Positions 9,101-16,304 of a stretch of 64,000 nucleotides of DNA are shown one piece after another. The DNA comes from JAIYDQ01 sp031411055 (lineage in GTDB: Bacteria > Planctomycetota > Planctomycetia > Pirellulales > Pirellulaceae), in contig JANOAI010000229.1 in assembly GCA_031411055.1 (NCBI GenBank), positions 7,351 through 71,350 on the forward strand, written 5' to 3'. Each line of letters starts with the position of its first letter. Positions within the stretch are counted from its first letter, which is position 1. The position numbers and the translations under genes are program-made. The notes under the pieces are model-generated. The model did not search any database and was not told the origin of the DNA. It worked only from the letters and a program-made list of their open reading frames with translations.

Positions 9101-10316
9101 GCAAGCTGGCCGCGTCCTGTTTTTGTTGAGCGGCATCGCGAAGACTCTGCGCTTCAGCATTGTTCGGGTCGCGAGCTAAAGCTTCATCGGCCAACCGAAG
9201 GGCGCTGTTGGTATCGCCACTCTGCAATGCAAAGCGACCATTTGAGACGAGTGCTTTTGCACTGTCCATGAATACAACACTCAGACCTTGCAAGGCGTCC
9301 GATCCAGCTGTCGGAAGATATAAACCTTCATCGGATTTGGATTTAGTGACGACACCCTGCAAGAAACCGAAATCGAGACTGTTGGCTTCTTTTGTGACTT
9401 GCCATTCAATTTTTTGCGCAACGCCATTGATCTGTCCTTCAAGGGCGATTGTTACTTGGTGATTGTTGAACGCCTTCGGATTCATGCCGATCAGCACCGA
9501 ATCACGATCCGAGCGAAGCGGCGGGATGGCTTTTGGAAAATGAGTGTCTAGCTCTTCTGGCAACTGGCTGGTGGTAACCCAGAAGACGGGCTCCATTGCA
9601 GCGAGGGCTAAACCTTGGCCGATTTGCTGAGTCGATGCCTGAATGTTGTCTCGAACAAAAATTCGACCGCCAGTGTGATTGGCAATGGCTGCAAGACCAT
9701 CCACGTTCAGGACCGGTCCAATCGCTAGGCTCGTAACGCTGATCTTTGATTCCACCAACTGAGCAACTAACGATTTGAATTCGTCGCGATTCAGCACATG
9801 ACTTCGTGCGACACCGTCACCGATATAAACAATCGATGCGTTCGGTTCGTTTCTCAGAGTCCGGCATCCAAATCGAAACGCCGCTTCCAAATCGGTCGTT
9901 CCAAGCGGAAGTCGCTCGTCAAGTTTCTGAAATGCATCGCTAACCTCACGGCTCTTCGAAGCATGAAGACCGCCCGATAGATCGTGAGTTTCGACATCAC
10001 ACGCCGCAATCGCAACCTTCGCGTTGGCAGGCAAACCGTTCGTCAGTTCCCGAACGATGGCTAGTGAGTCGATTCGAGTCTGCCCCGTTTGCGATGCAGA
10101 AGTGTCGAGCAAAATCACGACACTCGGAGGCAACGCAGGAGCCATCGACTTGACGTCGGCTTGTAAACACAAGGCAAAATAGGCATCACCAGAGTTGGCT
10201 TCGAAGGTGGCCAGTCTGGCTGCTGAACCTGTTCGAGCATCGAGCGCCATCGCATTACCTGCAATGACTCCTACCCAACCAGCGACCACCCAACCAAACC
10301 ATTGAAAGCGTGACAT
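6156..10316 (-). CDS. Large secreted vWA-domain protein with glycine-rich tracts
   Basis: 1386 residues, exported. ATG 10316 is chosen over the in-frame TTG at 10349 because GAGAAGG lies 8 nt upstream of it and a clean signal peptide follows (MSRFQWFGW, ending NAMALDA). Domains in order: a von Willebrand A domain (about residues 50-240) with the MIDAS motif DTSAS; a TPR-like pair (about 370-410); a long helical region (about 500-700); a secretin-STN-like fold around residues 745-830 (FSNTPLKTAIETIATEKQIPIILD, paraphrased here by position) followed by a GGGM/GGMGG tract of about 60 residues; a second helical region; a YfaP/DUF2135-like beta domain near 1140-1240 (DVDVSVEEPSG); and a C-terminal poly-glycine tail. 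Such mosaic proteins recur in planctomycetes and are probably cell-surface or periplasmic scaffolds, but no function is established. It has its own terminator and no operon partner. Confidence 0.85.
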   Translation of the reverse strand: MSRFQWFGWVVAGWVGVIAGNAMALDARTGSAARLATFEANSGDAYFALCLQADVKSMAPALPPSVVILLDTSASQTGQTRIDSLAIVRELTNGLPANAKVAIAACDVETHDLSGGLHASKSREVSDAFQKLDERLPLGTTDLEAAFRFGCRTLRNEPNASIVYIGDGVARSHVLNRDEFKSLVAQLVESKISVTSLAIGPVLNVDGLAAIANHTGGRIFVRDNIQASTQQIGQGLALAAMEPVFWVTTSQLPEELDTHFPKAIPPLRSDRDSVLIGMNPKAFNNHQVTIALEGQINGVAQKIEWQVTKEANSLDFGFLQGVVTKSKSDEGLYLPTAGSDALQGLSVVFMDSAKALVSNGRFALQSGDTNSALRLADEALARDPNNAEAQSLRDAAQQKQDAASLPRKTKFIQTTQVDIFGTPVPAEVTTVPETLPSGAQPAPVQIPASSTIPAFPSTSAPVAVPSVSGGSLDGLSELASAGDLLSREEGLRRLRAEQFETATRARLREAEAGIARDPVGAEGSLKLLLSDVRRASDLEPGVRAKLEATVRSTIETASRKSAIYRDQAARVEEVAANASSTERILAENERNTAAVQQLVERFNALLSEQLYEQANSEIAPVINEMMPLSTIARIVEVESSLASNYRTIQDLIYEKRRGFIDSMLLADKAGIPFADDPPVVYPPADVWRALSAKRLERYGSIDLSAGTSPNEKRIYDSLKTNIKPEFSNTPLKTAIETIATEKQIPIILDTIAMEGGTATPEDPITLTGIPEISLSSALRLILDPLELTYIIDDEVMKITTKENGKSRVLRIYPVGDLVIPVLPPMGGGGMGGGMGGGMGGGGMGGGGMGGGGMGGGGMGGMGGGGMGGMGGGGGGGMFAVSDEPSKTESSTTSKAGSPSHAIDVVATTELLDKILATVDPQKRERLEKDFTKQINQQLSHAKSLLAQGKTTELKPQFQVIIDMVSLALRKGVPQPWMYEALSLSMQVCEYPASDIRRVLLSAVDFSGDVEDAIKIGKYLAKHGMPQEALLVLRDAARCQPLRADIYELALPLAIQLQDVESVKWTCVGVLSQAWPDDQMKLVETAELAAKSTLIRMTRDSRIVEAKIFQDAVKNAMKRDLVVRISWTGKADVDVSVEEPSGTICSLSNSRTLSGGILLNDGNSNIKNSEEGFSETYACPQGFSGEYRILVEKIWGEVAGGKVTVDILTDFGTPEQSYRREQIPIAEKDALIKVAVKNGHRETPIADIAIAKSQAQKLAASRSVLAQQIGNAGGNNQNNQLGALLAGLSANANSGSGVNPFSPFRGAVGYRPIITVLPQGTVWPFINAVISGDRRYVRFGQPPQFFDIVQIDTFNFITGGGSSSGGGLGGGGGGGGGGGGFGGGGSF

Positions 10317-10805
10317 AACCAAAACCTTCTCTCGGGAGAGATCTATCAAATTCCATGCGTAATCGGCTTTTCAAAACAAAAAGACGACCAATTACAAGTT
10401 TATTCCAACCAACTCACCAATCCACCCGGAACCCTCCAAATTCGGCGGTTTCCTGGCGAAAAGGAAGGTTTTTGAAGGTTTGTCCACCTCGCAAAACCCG
10501 CCAACAGGTATCTGACAGCAAACAACGGGCCAAACAGGATTTGGACCTCAAACACAGATGATTTGCAGTTTCATCGCGTGAAAGATGCGAAAAATCAACC
10601 TGCTTTTACGAGAAAAACCCTGTTTTGTTCGATTTTGCAACGCTGGAGGCTTCGTCCGACAGCAAAGCAAACGGGACGACTGATAAGCAAACATCAACCT
10701 CAAACAGCCGCACTCGAAACCGAATTTCGAATGCGACCATTGATCTCGACCGAGCACTCCATCGCCCATCCGCGTGACGAATAAGTCTTAACCAATCCAA
10801 CTTGC
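10317..10805. other. Intergenic gap, no gene seen
   Basis: About 490 bp between two leftward genes. Open frames here are short, lack family similarity and overlap each other in different frames. It must hold the promoter of the vWA gene; its ribosome-binding site is at about 10325-10331. I see no convincing repeat or terminator for the TlpA-like gene. Confidence 0.5.
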
Positions 10806-12764
10806 CTACTTCTTCAACATATCCTGAATGGCGACTTCCATATTGGGGGTGTAATGTGAGCTCGCTTCGACAACGACCCCGGTGCTGTCGATGATGATTG
10901 TGACGGGGAGCGAAAAAACCCCCAGTCCAACGGCAAGTCGGCTTTGTAGGCCACCCTTTTCGTGCAGCTGAACCCAATCGATGTTCTTGTTTTCCTTGAG
11001 AAACTGAATCGCCGAAGACGCGTCGTTGTCGGCATTCACGCCGACGATGGTAAGGCCGGCTTTGGCGTATTTCGTCTGAAGTTTCTTCAACTCTTGCATG
11101 TCCGCTTTGCAAGGGACACACCAAGATGCCCAGTAGTGAACAACAACGGGCCGCTTGAGTTTAGCCGAAGAGAATTGTTTCCCTTCTAGGGTTGTTCCCG
11201 CAAAGTCGATCTGCCGGCCTTTTAGGTTAAGCCGGAGCATTGCTCCGTTGGCCTGCTCGCCTTGCGGAGTCTTTGGAAAGCGCTTCTCTACCAATTCGTA
11301 CCACTTCTCAGCGGCCTTCAAGTCGTTGGTGAGCTCCGAGTTGAGGCCCAATTGAATCATCGCGTCTGCCGAATCGATACTTTCTGGAAATTCTTTGACA
11401 AATGATTCGAGCTTTTCCAAATGCGCTTTTTGCACCGCTTCGTAGTTCACGTTCTTGTCCGACATCGCGACGTTGTACTCGGCGGTAAGAATACGATAAG
11501 CAACATACGGCAATTCGGATTTTGCACCCGGAATCGTACGGATCGCAACTTGAAGCTTGCTGAGTCGATCGACCCCTCCCGGGTATTCGCCTGATTGCGT
11601 TGCCGATAGGATCTGGTCAGCGAATTGTCGCGTCCACGATTGAGCGTCGTCGAGCGTCGTCGAGCTGTCGATCAATTGCTGTAAAATATCGGCTTTCTGT
11701 GCATGCAATCGCGGCTTTTCATCGGCTTTGGCCTGTTCTAGTTTTGCTTCGACAGCGCTCATCGCTTCAATCAATTTTTCCATCGAAGCCGACATGGCTC
11801 CAGCTCCAGAGCCATCACGCGAAGTAGGTGATGAAGCGAAGAAGATTCCGCTCTCGCTGACATTTGTCCCGTCGGTTGCAAATCGTGGGACGTCGATAAG
11901 TTTCCATGCGTCATCCACTTTGATCAGCGTTCCGATCATCAGTTGTTGCGGTGGACCACTGCTGCCGTTATCGATTGCGGCCATTGCATTCTCATAGGCA
12001 ACAATATCTTTGGTCGATTCATCGGTTCCGGCAGGGACGATTCCGGGCTTATCAGCACCGAAACTTGCCCAACGACTTTTCTCATTGAGGCCCTTCGAGC
12101 TCTTGACGAGCGCCTTGAATCCTTCAACCGAGCTTTCGACACGTTTGACAAGCTCAGATGCTTTGTTGGACCCGATGCCAATGGATTGAATCTGGTCTCC
12201 GGAAATAAGTAGCCGCTCAAACCGTTTGATGTCGCCTGTGCGTAACGCTTCAACGACTTCGTAGCTCGCTTCTTCTGCGGAGATCACCTTCCACTGGTCG
12301 AGGGTCCCGTCTTGATCGCGGTCAATTCCCCACCTCATCCCGGACGTTCCCAGCCACCGCGATTGGTCTACTTTATTGTCGAAATCGGTATCCATGTCCC
12401 GATAGGACTCAATTCCATCTTTGTAAAAGCAGAATTGATCAATACTTTTGTCAGCGTTTGTATCGGCAAGCCACCGTAATGGCTGATTATTTGCCGACAA
12501 AATGAGGAGCCCCTGAACGCCATTTCGGGTTTCATACCGACCCGTACAGTTCAGAATGTCGGCTTTTTCGACTTTGTCGTACTGGGTGTCGACCTGCTTT
12601 GGAGTCCGTTCAAGCCCTTTTGCGACCAGCTGCGGGTCGACGTTTGCCGCCTGAAGCACGGCGGCTCCAGAAGCGATGAAACTCACCCAGCCCGCGAGGG
12701 CGAAGCGAATATTCCTAGCAAAATACGCGGTGGAACGATCGGAAATAACGGCACATCTTGTCAT
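10806..12764 (-). CDS. TlpA-type thioredoxin-fold protein with Asp-rich repeats, exported
   Basis: 652 residues. A long N-region precedes a hydrophobic stretch (FALAGWVSFIASGAAVLQA, about residues 21-39), so the protein is exported or membrane-anchored. The C-terminal 140 residues are a TlpA/ResA-type redoxin domain with the active site WASWCVPCKADMQ (Cys pair at about residues 545-549) and the FAGTTLEGKQFSS start typical of the family. Residues about 95-160 hold three acidic loops of the form D-x-N/D-x-D-x-x-x-D (DTNADKSID, DTDFDNKVD, DRDQDGTLD), which resemble calcium-binding loops. A TPR-like segment (residues about 440-510) precedes the redoxin domain. AAGGAG lies about 10 nt upstream of the ATG. 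It likely reduces or exchanges thiols outside the cytoplasm; the partner is unknown. It ends without an obvious terminator. Confidence 0.85.
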   Translation of the reverse strand: MTRCAVISDRSTAYFARNIRFALAGWVSFIASGAAVLQAANVDPQLVAKGLERTPKQVDTQYDKVEKADILNCTGRYETRNGVQGLLILSANNQPLRWLADTNADKSIDQFCFYKDGIESYRDMDTDFDNKVDQSRWLGTSGMRWGIDRDQDGTLDQWKVISAEEASYEVVEALRTGDIKRFERLLISGDQIQSIGIGSNKASELVKRVESSVEGFKALVKSSKGLNEKSRWASFGADKPGIVPAGTDESTKDIVAYENAMAAIDNGSSGPPQQLMIGTLIKVDDAWKLIDVPRFATDGTNVSESGIFFASSPTSRDGSGAGAMSASMEKLIEAMSAVEAKLEQAKADEKPRLHAQKADILQQLIDSSTTLDDAQSWTRQFADQILSATQSGEYPGGVDRLSKLQVAIRTIPGAKSELPYVAYRILTAEYNVAMSDKNVNYEAVQKAHLEKLESFVKEFPESIDSADAMIQLGLNSELTNDLKAAEKWYELVEKRFPKTPQGEQANGAMLRLNLKGRQIDFAGTTLEGKQFSSAKLKRPVVVHYWASWCVPCKADMQELKKLQTKYAKAGLTIVGVNADNDASSAIQFLKENKNIDWVQLHEKGGLQSRLAVGLGVFSLPVTIIIDSTGVVVEASSHYTPNMEVAIQDMLKK

Positions 12765-12903
12765 TGATCAGCAGCTCCTTGCTTAAGTACACCAAGATGG
12801 ATGTCGAACGCGGTTGACATGCCCGAACCTTTGGCTACATTTGCCAGTCTACCTGATCGGCGGGAGTTTATCCAAGACCAACCGATGCGAGAAGGAAACG
12901 CCC

Positions 12904-12977
12904 GCGCGCGTAGCTCAGTTGGTTAGAGCGCGTCGCTGATAACGACGAGGTCCCCGGTTCGAATCCAGGCGCGCGCA
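12904..12977 (+). tRNA. tRNA-Ile (GAU anticodon)
   Basis: A 74-nt cloverleaf: acceptor GCGCGCG pairs with CGCGCGC, discriminator A; D-arm GCTCAGTTGGTTAGAGC; anticodon stem CGTCG/CGACG around loop CTGATAA with anticodon GAT; T-loop TTCGAAT. The T-stem CCCGG/CCAGG carries one C-A mismatch at its middle pair. No CCA is encoded. No 16S or 23S rRNA flanks it. Confidence 0.96.
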
Positions 12978-13072
12978 CTCATGAAATATTGAAATTTAGC
13001 CGATACTTCCAGAACTAGCCATTTTAACAAAACGTCCCAACCCATAGAATAATCGAATCACCGGATCAATTC

Positions 13073-13145
13073 GGGGGTGTAGCTCAGTTGGGAGAGCGCT
13101 TGCTTTGCAAGCAAGATGTCATGGGTTCAAGTCCCTTCACCTCCA
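13073..13145 (+). tRNA. tRNA-Ala (UGC anticodon)
   Basis: A 73-nt cloverleaf: acceptor GGGGGTG pairs with CACCTCC (one G-T pair), discriminator A; D-arm GCTCAGTTGGGAGAGC; anticodon stem CTTGC/GCAAG around TTTGCAA with anticodon TGC; T-loop TTCAAGT. The T-stem ATGGG/CCCTT has one T-T mismatch. CCA is not encoded. It lies 95 bp after tRNA-Ile and before a terminator. Confidence 0.96.
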
Positions 13146-13149
13146 CTTT

Positions 13150-13202
13150 GGGGATATGCGAGCCGTTGCAAGGAATTGCAGCGATTCGCGTATCCCCTTT
13201 TT
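13150..13202 (+). terminator. Terminator after the tRNA pair
   Basis: A long imperfect hairpin whose outer stem is GGGGATA-GCGA pairing with TCGC-TATCCCC, inner stem TTGCA around GGAA, followed by TTTTT at 13198-13202. It directly follows tRNA-Ala, so it ends the tRNA-Ile/tRNA-Ala transcript. Confidence 0.85.
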
Positions 13203-13347
13203 CGTTAACGCCTTACATCGTTCTACCGAATGCATGCCAGAGGGGGACCTCCCTGACCCTCGCCGGTTTTCTGGGGCGGCGGTGTCAAGCTTTGATAAAT
13301 TGCTCCTCTCTGAGTCCGTCTGAGCAAGGTGCCGCCGATTGGCGCAG

Positions 13348-13476
13348 GCCCAATGCCATCTACTTTAGCGGTGCGGCGCGAGCCGCCCGGTTCTTGGTTG
13401 GCCGTATAACCAAGCCAAATACGAAATACACCGGACAGCTTGCGCTGTTCCGCTACAAAAGTAGATGGCATTGGGC
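13348..13476. repeat. 19-bp perfect inverted repeat flanking 91 bp; third copy at 54688
   Basis: GCCCAATGCCATCTACTTT (13348-13366) recurs as its exact reverse complement at 13458-13476, and the latter orientation recurs at 54688-54706. The enclosed 91 bp are GC-rich. The whole gap 13203-13675 holds no convincing gene; open frames here overlap one another in several frames. The repeat pattern fits a small dispersed non-autonomous element. Confidence 0.7.
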
Positions 13477-13675
13477 GCAGCACTGTGGACGGGCAAATAA
13501 ACGCGATTTAACTCCCTAACGTTGAAAAACGGGAAAAAAACAGAAACAAAGAATGCATCTATCTGTTTCTGGCAGAATTAGGGACAGTCGAACTAGAGCG
13601 ATTCTCAATCCATTGCAGCGTTCCTTCGAGCGTGTTGTTGCAAATAAACTTTAACGGAAGATAGCGTTTCCCTAG

Positions 13676-15958
13676 ATGCCACAAACTTCTACCCGATTCG
13701 ATTCGACGGATCGATTCCCGTTGAGCCTTCAGTTGGCTCTCACCATTTTTGTCAGCGCTTTCCTGCTCTTCCAAGTTCAGCCGCTTATCAGCAAGTTCAT
13801 CTTACCGTGGTTTGGCGGTAGTCCGGCCGTTTGGACGACGGCCATGCTGTTCTTTCAGTGCACGTTGTTCTTAGGGTATGTGTACTCGCATTTTTTGTTC
13901 TGCCGCTTGAGCTTGAGCAACCAAGTTCGCGTTCATCTCGTACTGCTCGCGATTGCTTCGGTGATGGCCTTTTTTGTGATTCCGTTGGATTCGTTAAAAC
14001 CTACCGGAATGGAGGATCCTACTCTCCGGATTCTCCTGTTGCTTTCTGTGTGCGTCGGCTTGCCGTACGCGGTTTTATCGACGACGGGCCCTTTGATCCA
14101 AGCTTGGTTTTCACGGGCCTATCCCGGGCGTTCGCCATTTCGATTGTTCTCGCTATCGAATATTGGCTCACTCCTGGCTCTCGGATCTTTTCCGTTCGTC
14201 TTTGAGCCCTTTATGGAGTTGAAAACGATGGGCCGCTTTTGGATGGGCGGATTTTGGGTTTTTGCGGCCCTCTGTGCGGCCTCTGGCATCGGCATGCTGC
14301 GGCGGACCAAGAGTGCGGTCGTTGCCAAGGATCTTTCCAATCGATCTTCCGATGAAAGAACTCCCTGGTGGTGGGAGCGTCTATCGTGGATCGGGCTTTC
14401 AGCTCTGTCGTCGTTGATGTTTATCGCTACGACAAATCATGTTTGCCATGATATTGCAACGGTCCCGTTTCTTTGGATCATCCCGCTCGCGTTGTACTTA
14501 GTGACGTTCATTGTTTGTTTCGATCATCCTCGATGGTACATTCGACCACTTTGGTGCGGCATGTGCGTCGCGGCCATCCTCGCGCTTGTCGTTCTGGATT
14601 TGGATCTAGGATTGATACAGAATCTCGTCCTTCATTTTGGCACAATGTTTTTGATCTGCATGGTATGCCATGGCGAACTCGCCAAGCTGCGACCGGAAAA
14701 TCGCCAGCACATTACCGAGTACTACTTATTGATCTCCGCGGGTGGAGCATTAGGCGGGTTGTTCATTACGCTGGTGGCGACTCGCTACTTTGAAAAATAC
14801 TACGAATGGCCAATCGGGCTGCTTCTGAGCTTTTTGATCGCGGCAAGTGTTCTTGTCTCCGTCATCGCCAACAAGGTTTTGCCTGGTACTTCAAGCCGTT
14901 GGTTTTTCGGAATCGTTGTTTTGGCAACAGGCTATGTGGGATGGCACTTCGACGAGTTCACTTGGATTGAAGAGGACGAAGGTCAAGGAGTCAAAATGCA
15001 GGTCTTGTTTCAAGCAAGAAATTTCTACGGTACGGTAACGGCTACCGACCGAACTTACGCTCGCCCCATATCGGCAGAGGAGAACTTTGGAGTCGCTCGA
15101 GATCGAGACTCGGGTTATCGAAGTTTTTGGAGTGGCAATGTGCTTCACGGCCTCCAATGGTCGGATCCAAAAAAACAGGATTTGCCACTGACGTACTACG
15201 ATCGAGAAAGTGGCGTCGGAAAGACACTCCAATATTGCATCGAGCAAACGCATCGCGATCAGCCTCTCAAGTATGCCGTCGTCGGCCTTGGTTCAGGCGC
15301 GTTGGCCGCCTATGCAAGGCAAGCCGAAGGAAATCGAGTCGCCGACGAATGTGTGATGTATGAAATCAATCCCTTGGTCGAACAGATTGCGCGCGAACAT
15401 TTTTGGTATTTGCCCAACTATGAAAAACGTTTGGGAAAGCCGATCGACGTTCGGTTGGGGGACGCTCGACTGACCATGGAACGCGAATCCGAACAGGCGT
15501 ACGACGTTATTGTATTGGACGCGTTTAGCGGCGACTCCGTGCCAGCACATCTTTTGACGCGTGAAGCATTCGAGATCTATCGAAAGCACCTTAAGAAGAA
15601 TCAAGACGGGACGATTGCCGGGAAAATCTGTATTCACATTACGAATACCTATTTGAATCTCTATCCTGTCGTCAAGAATGCCGCGGAACAGGTCATGCAA
15701 ATGAAGTATACGAGCGTTTACAAGAGTAGCGACACACACGAGCGAACAGAACGAAGCCACTACTTCGTGATGACCAACGATCAGGCCTTTTTAGACGCGA
15801 CGCCGATGGTTCAGCCCTATCTCGCAGAACCGCATTCGGATGGCAGTGCGACGGGGCGTAAGCTTGTCGATCAAGATTGGGCAGGCATTCCGCTTTGGAC
15901 CGATCACTATAGCACGATTTTTAATATTCTCTGGAGCGAGCCATTCTCGGAACCCTAG
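13676..15958 (+). CDS. Polytopic membrane protein fused to a spermidine-synthase-like domain
   Basis: 760 residues. The N-terminal half (about residues 15-410) has some ten to twelve hydrophobic spans, e.g. LALTIFVSAFLLFQVQPLISKF, which is the usual start of the 'fused MFS/spermidine synthase' family (quoted span is the family hallmark; see start of protein). The C-terminal part (about 450-750) has a Rossmann methyltransferase-like spermidine synthase core: VVGLGSGALAAYA for the nucleotide-binding loop, YEINP for the ribose-binding acid, GDAR, and VLDAFSGDSVPAHL in place of the catalytic loop. True spermidine synthase has a D-S/T-D motif in this region; DAFSGDS is only similar, so polyamine synthesis is not assured. 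The ATG at 13676 gives the complete first span. It is monocistronic, convergent with the TPR gene. Confidence 0.82.
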   Translation: MPQTSTRFDSTDRFPLSLQLALTIFVSAFLLFQVQPLISKFILPWFGGSPAVWTTAMLFFQCTLFLGYVYSHFLFCRLSLSNQVRVHLVLLAIASVMAFFVIPLDSLKPTGMEDPTLRILLLLSVCVGLPYAVLSTTGPLIQAWFSRAYPGRSPFRLFSLSNIGSLLALGSFPFVFEPFMELKTMGRFWMGGFWVFAALCAASGIGMLRRTKSAVVAKDLSNRSSDERTPWWWERLSWIGLSALSSLMFIATTNHVCHDIATVPFLWIIPLALYLVTFIVCFDHPRWYIRPLWCGMCVAAILALVVLDLDLGLIQNLVLHFGTMFLICMVCHGELAKLRPENRQHITEYYLLISAGGALGGLFITLVATRYFEKYYEWPIGLLLSFLIAASVLVSVIANKVLPGTSSRWFFGIVVLATGYVGWHFDEFTWIEEDEGQGVKMQVLFQARNFYGTVTATDRTYARPISAEENFGVARDRDSGYRSFWSGNVLHGLQWSDPKKQDLPLTYYDRESGVGKTLQYCIEQTHRDQPLKYAVVGLGSGALAAYARQAEGNRVADECVMYEINPLVEQIAREHFWYLPNYEKRLGKPIDVRLGDARLTMERESEQAYDVIVLDAFSGDSVPAHLLTREAFEIYRKHLKKNQDGTIAGKICIHITNTYLNLYPVVKNAAEQVMQMKYTSVYKSSDTHERTERSHYFVMTNDQAFLDATPMVQPYLAEPHSDGSATGRKLVDQDWAGIPLWTDHYSTIFNILWSEPFSEP

Positions 15959-15968
15959 GCTTTGTCGC

Positions 15969-16304
15969 TCAGATCATTGCCTCATCGCCTAGTTCGCCAA
16001 GCTGGCTAAGGAGTTCGCTCATTTCAGCGGCGGCATGACCATCGTTTTGTCGTCGAGCTTCCTCGATTCCGTCGCGCAAGAAGGATCTTGCTTCCGTGAT
16101 ACGCTCTAGTTCGACCAGTTGTTGCCCGGCCATGAAGAATGCTGGTACATACGGCTTGGCCTGCTGCGTCAGCGTTCGCAACTTGCCGATACTATCGTCA
16201 TGCGATTCCTCTTTACGCAGTTCCATTGCCAACGAGTATCGTAGAAAGTCATCGTTGGGATCGTCGAGCAACATGGCTTCGATTCGTTCGCGCCGCGACG
16301 TCAT
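15969..16304 (-). CDS. Small tetratricopeptide-repeat protein
   Basis: 111 residues, acidic and helical, with two to three TPR-like helix pairs (DPNDDFLRYSLAMELRKEES, then a pair built on PYVPAFFMAGQQLVELER). No signal peptide, so cytoplasmic. The ATG overlaps the stop of the upstream membrane-protein gene by 4 nt (ATGA, 16301-16304), which implies translational coupling. Function unknown; TPR proteins mediate protein contacts, and the coupling suggests that it works with, or is at least expressed with, the membrane carrier. Confidence 0.8.
   Translation of the reverse strand: MTSRRERIEAMLLDDPNDDFLRYSLAMELRKEESHDDSIGKLRTLTQQAKPYVPAFFMAGQQLVELERITEARSFLRDGIEEARRQNDGHAAAEMSELLSQLGELGDEAMI

Noticed and set aside
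10606..11124. 172-codon minus-strand frame overlapping the TlpA-like gene end
   Set aside because: It is a shadow in another frame; the overlapping TlpA frame has a clear active site.
13088..13519. 143-codon plus-strand frame
   Set aside because: It starts inside tRNA-Ala and runs through a terminator and an inverted repeat; no family resemblance.
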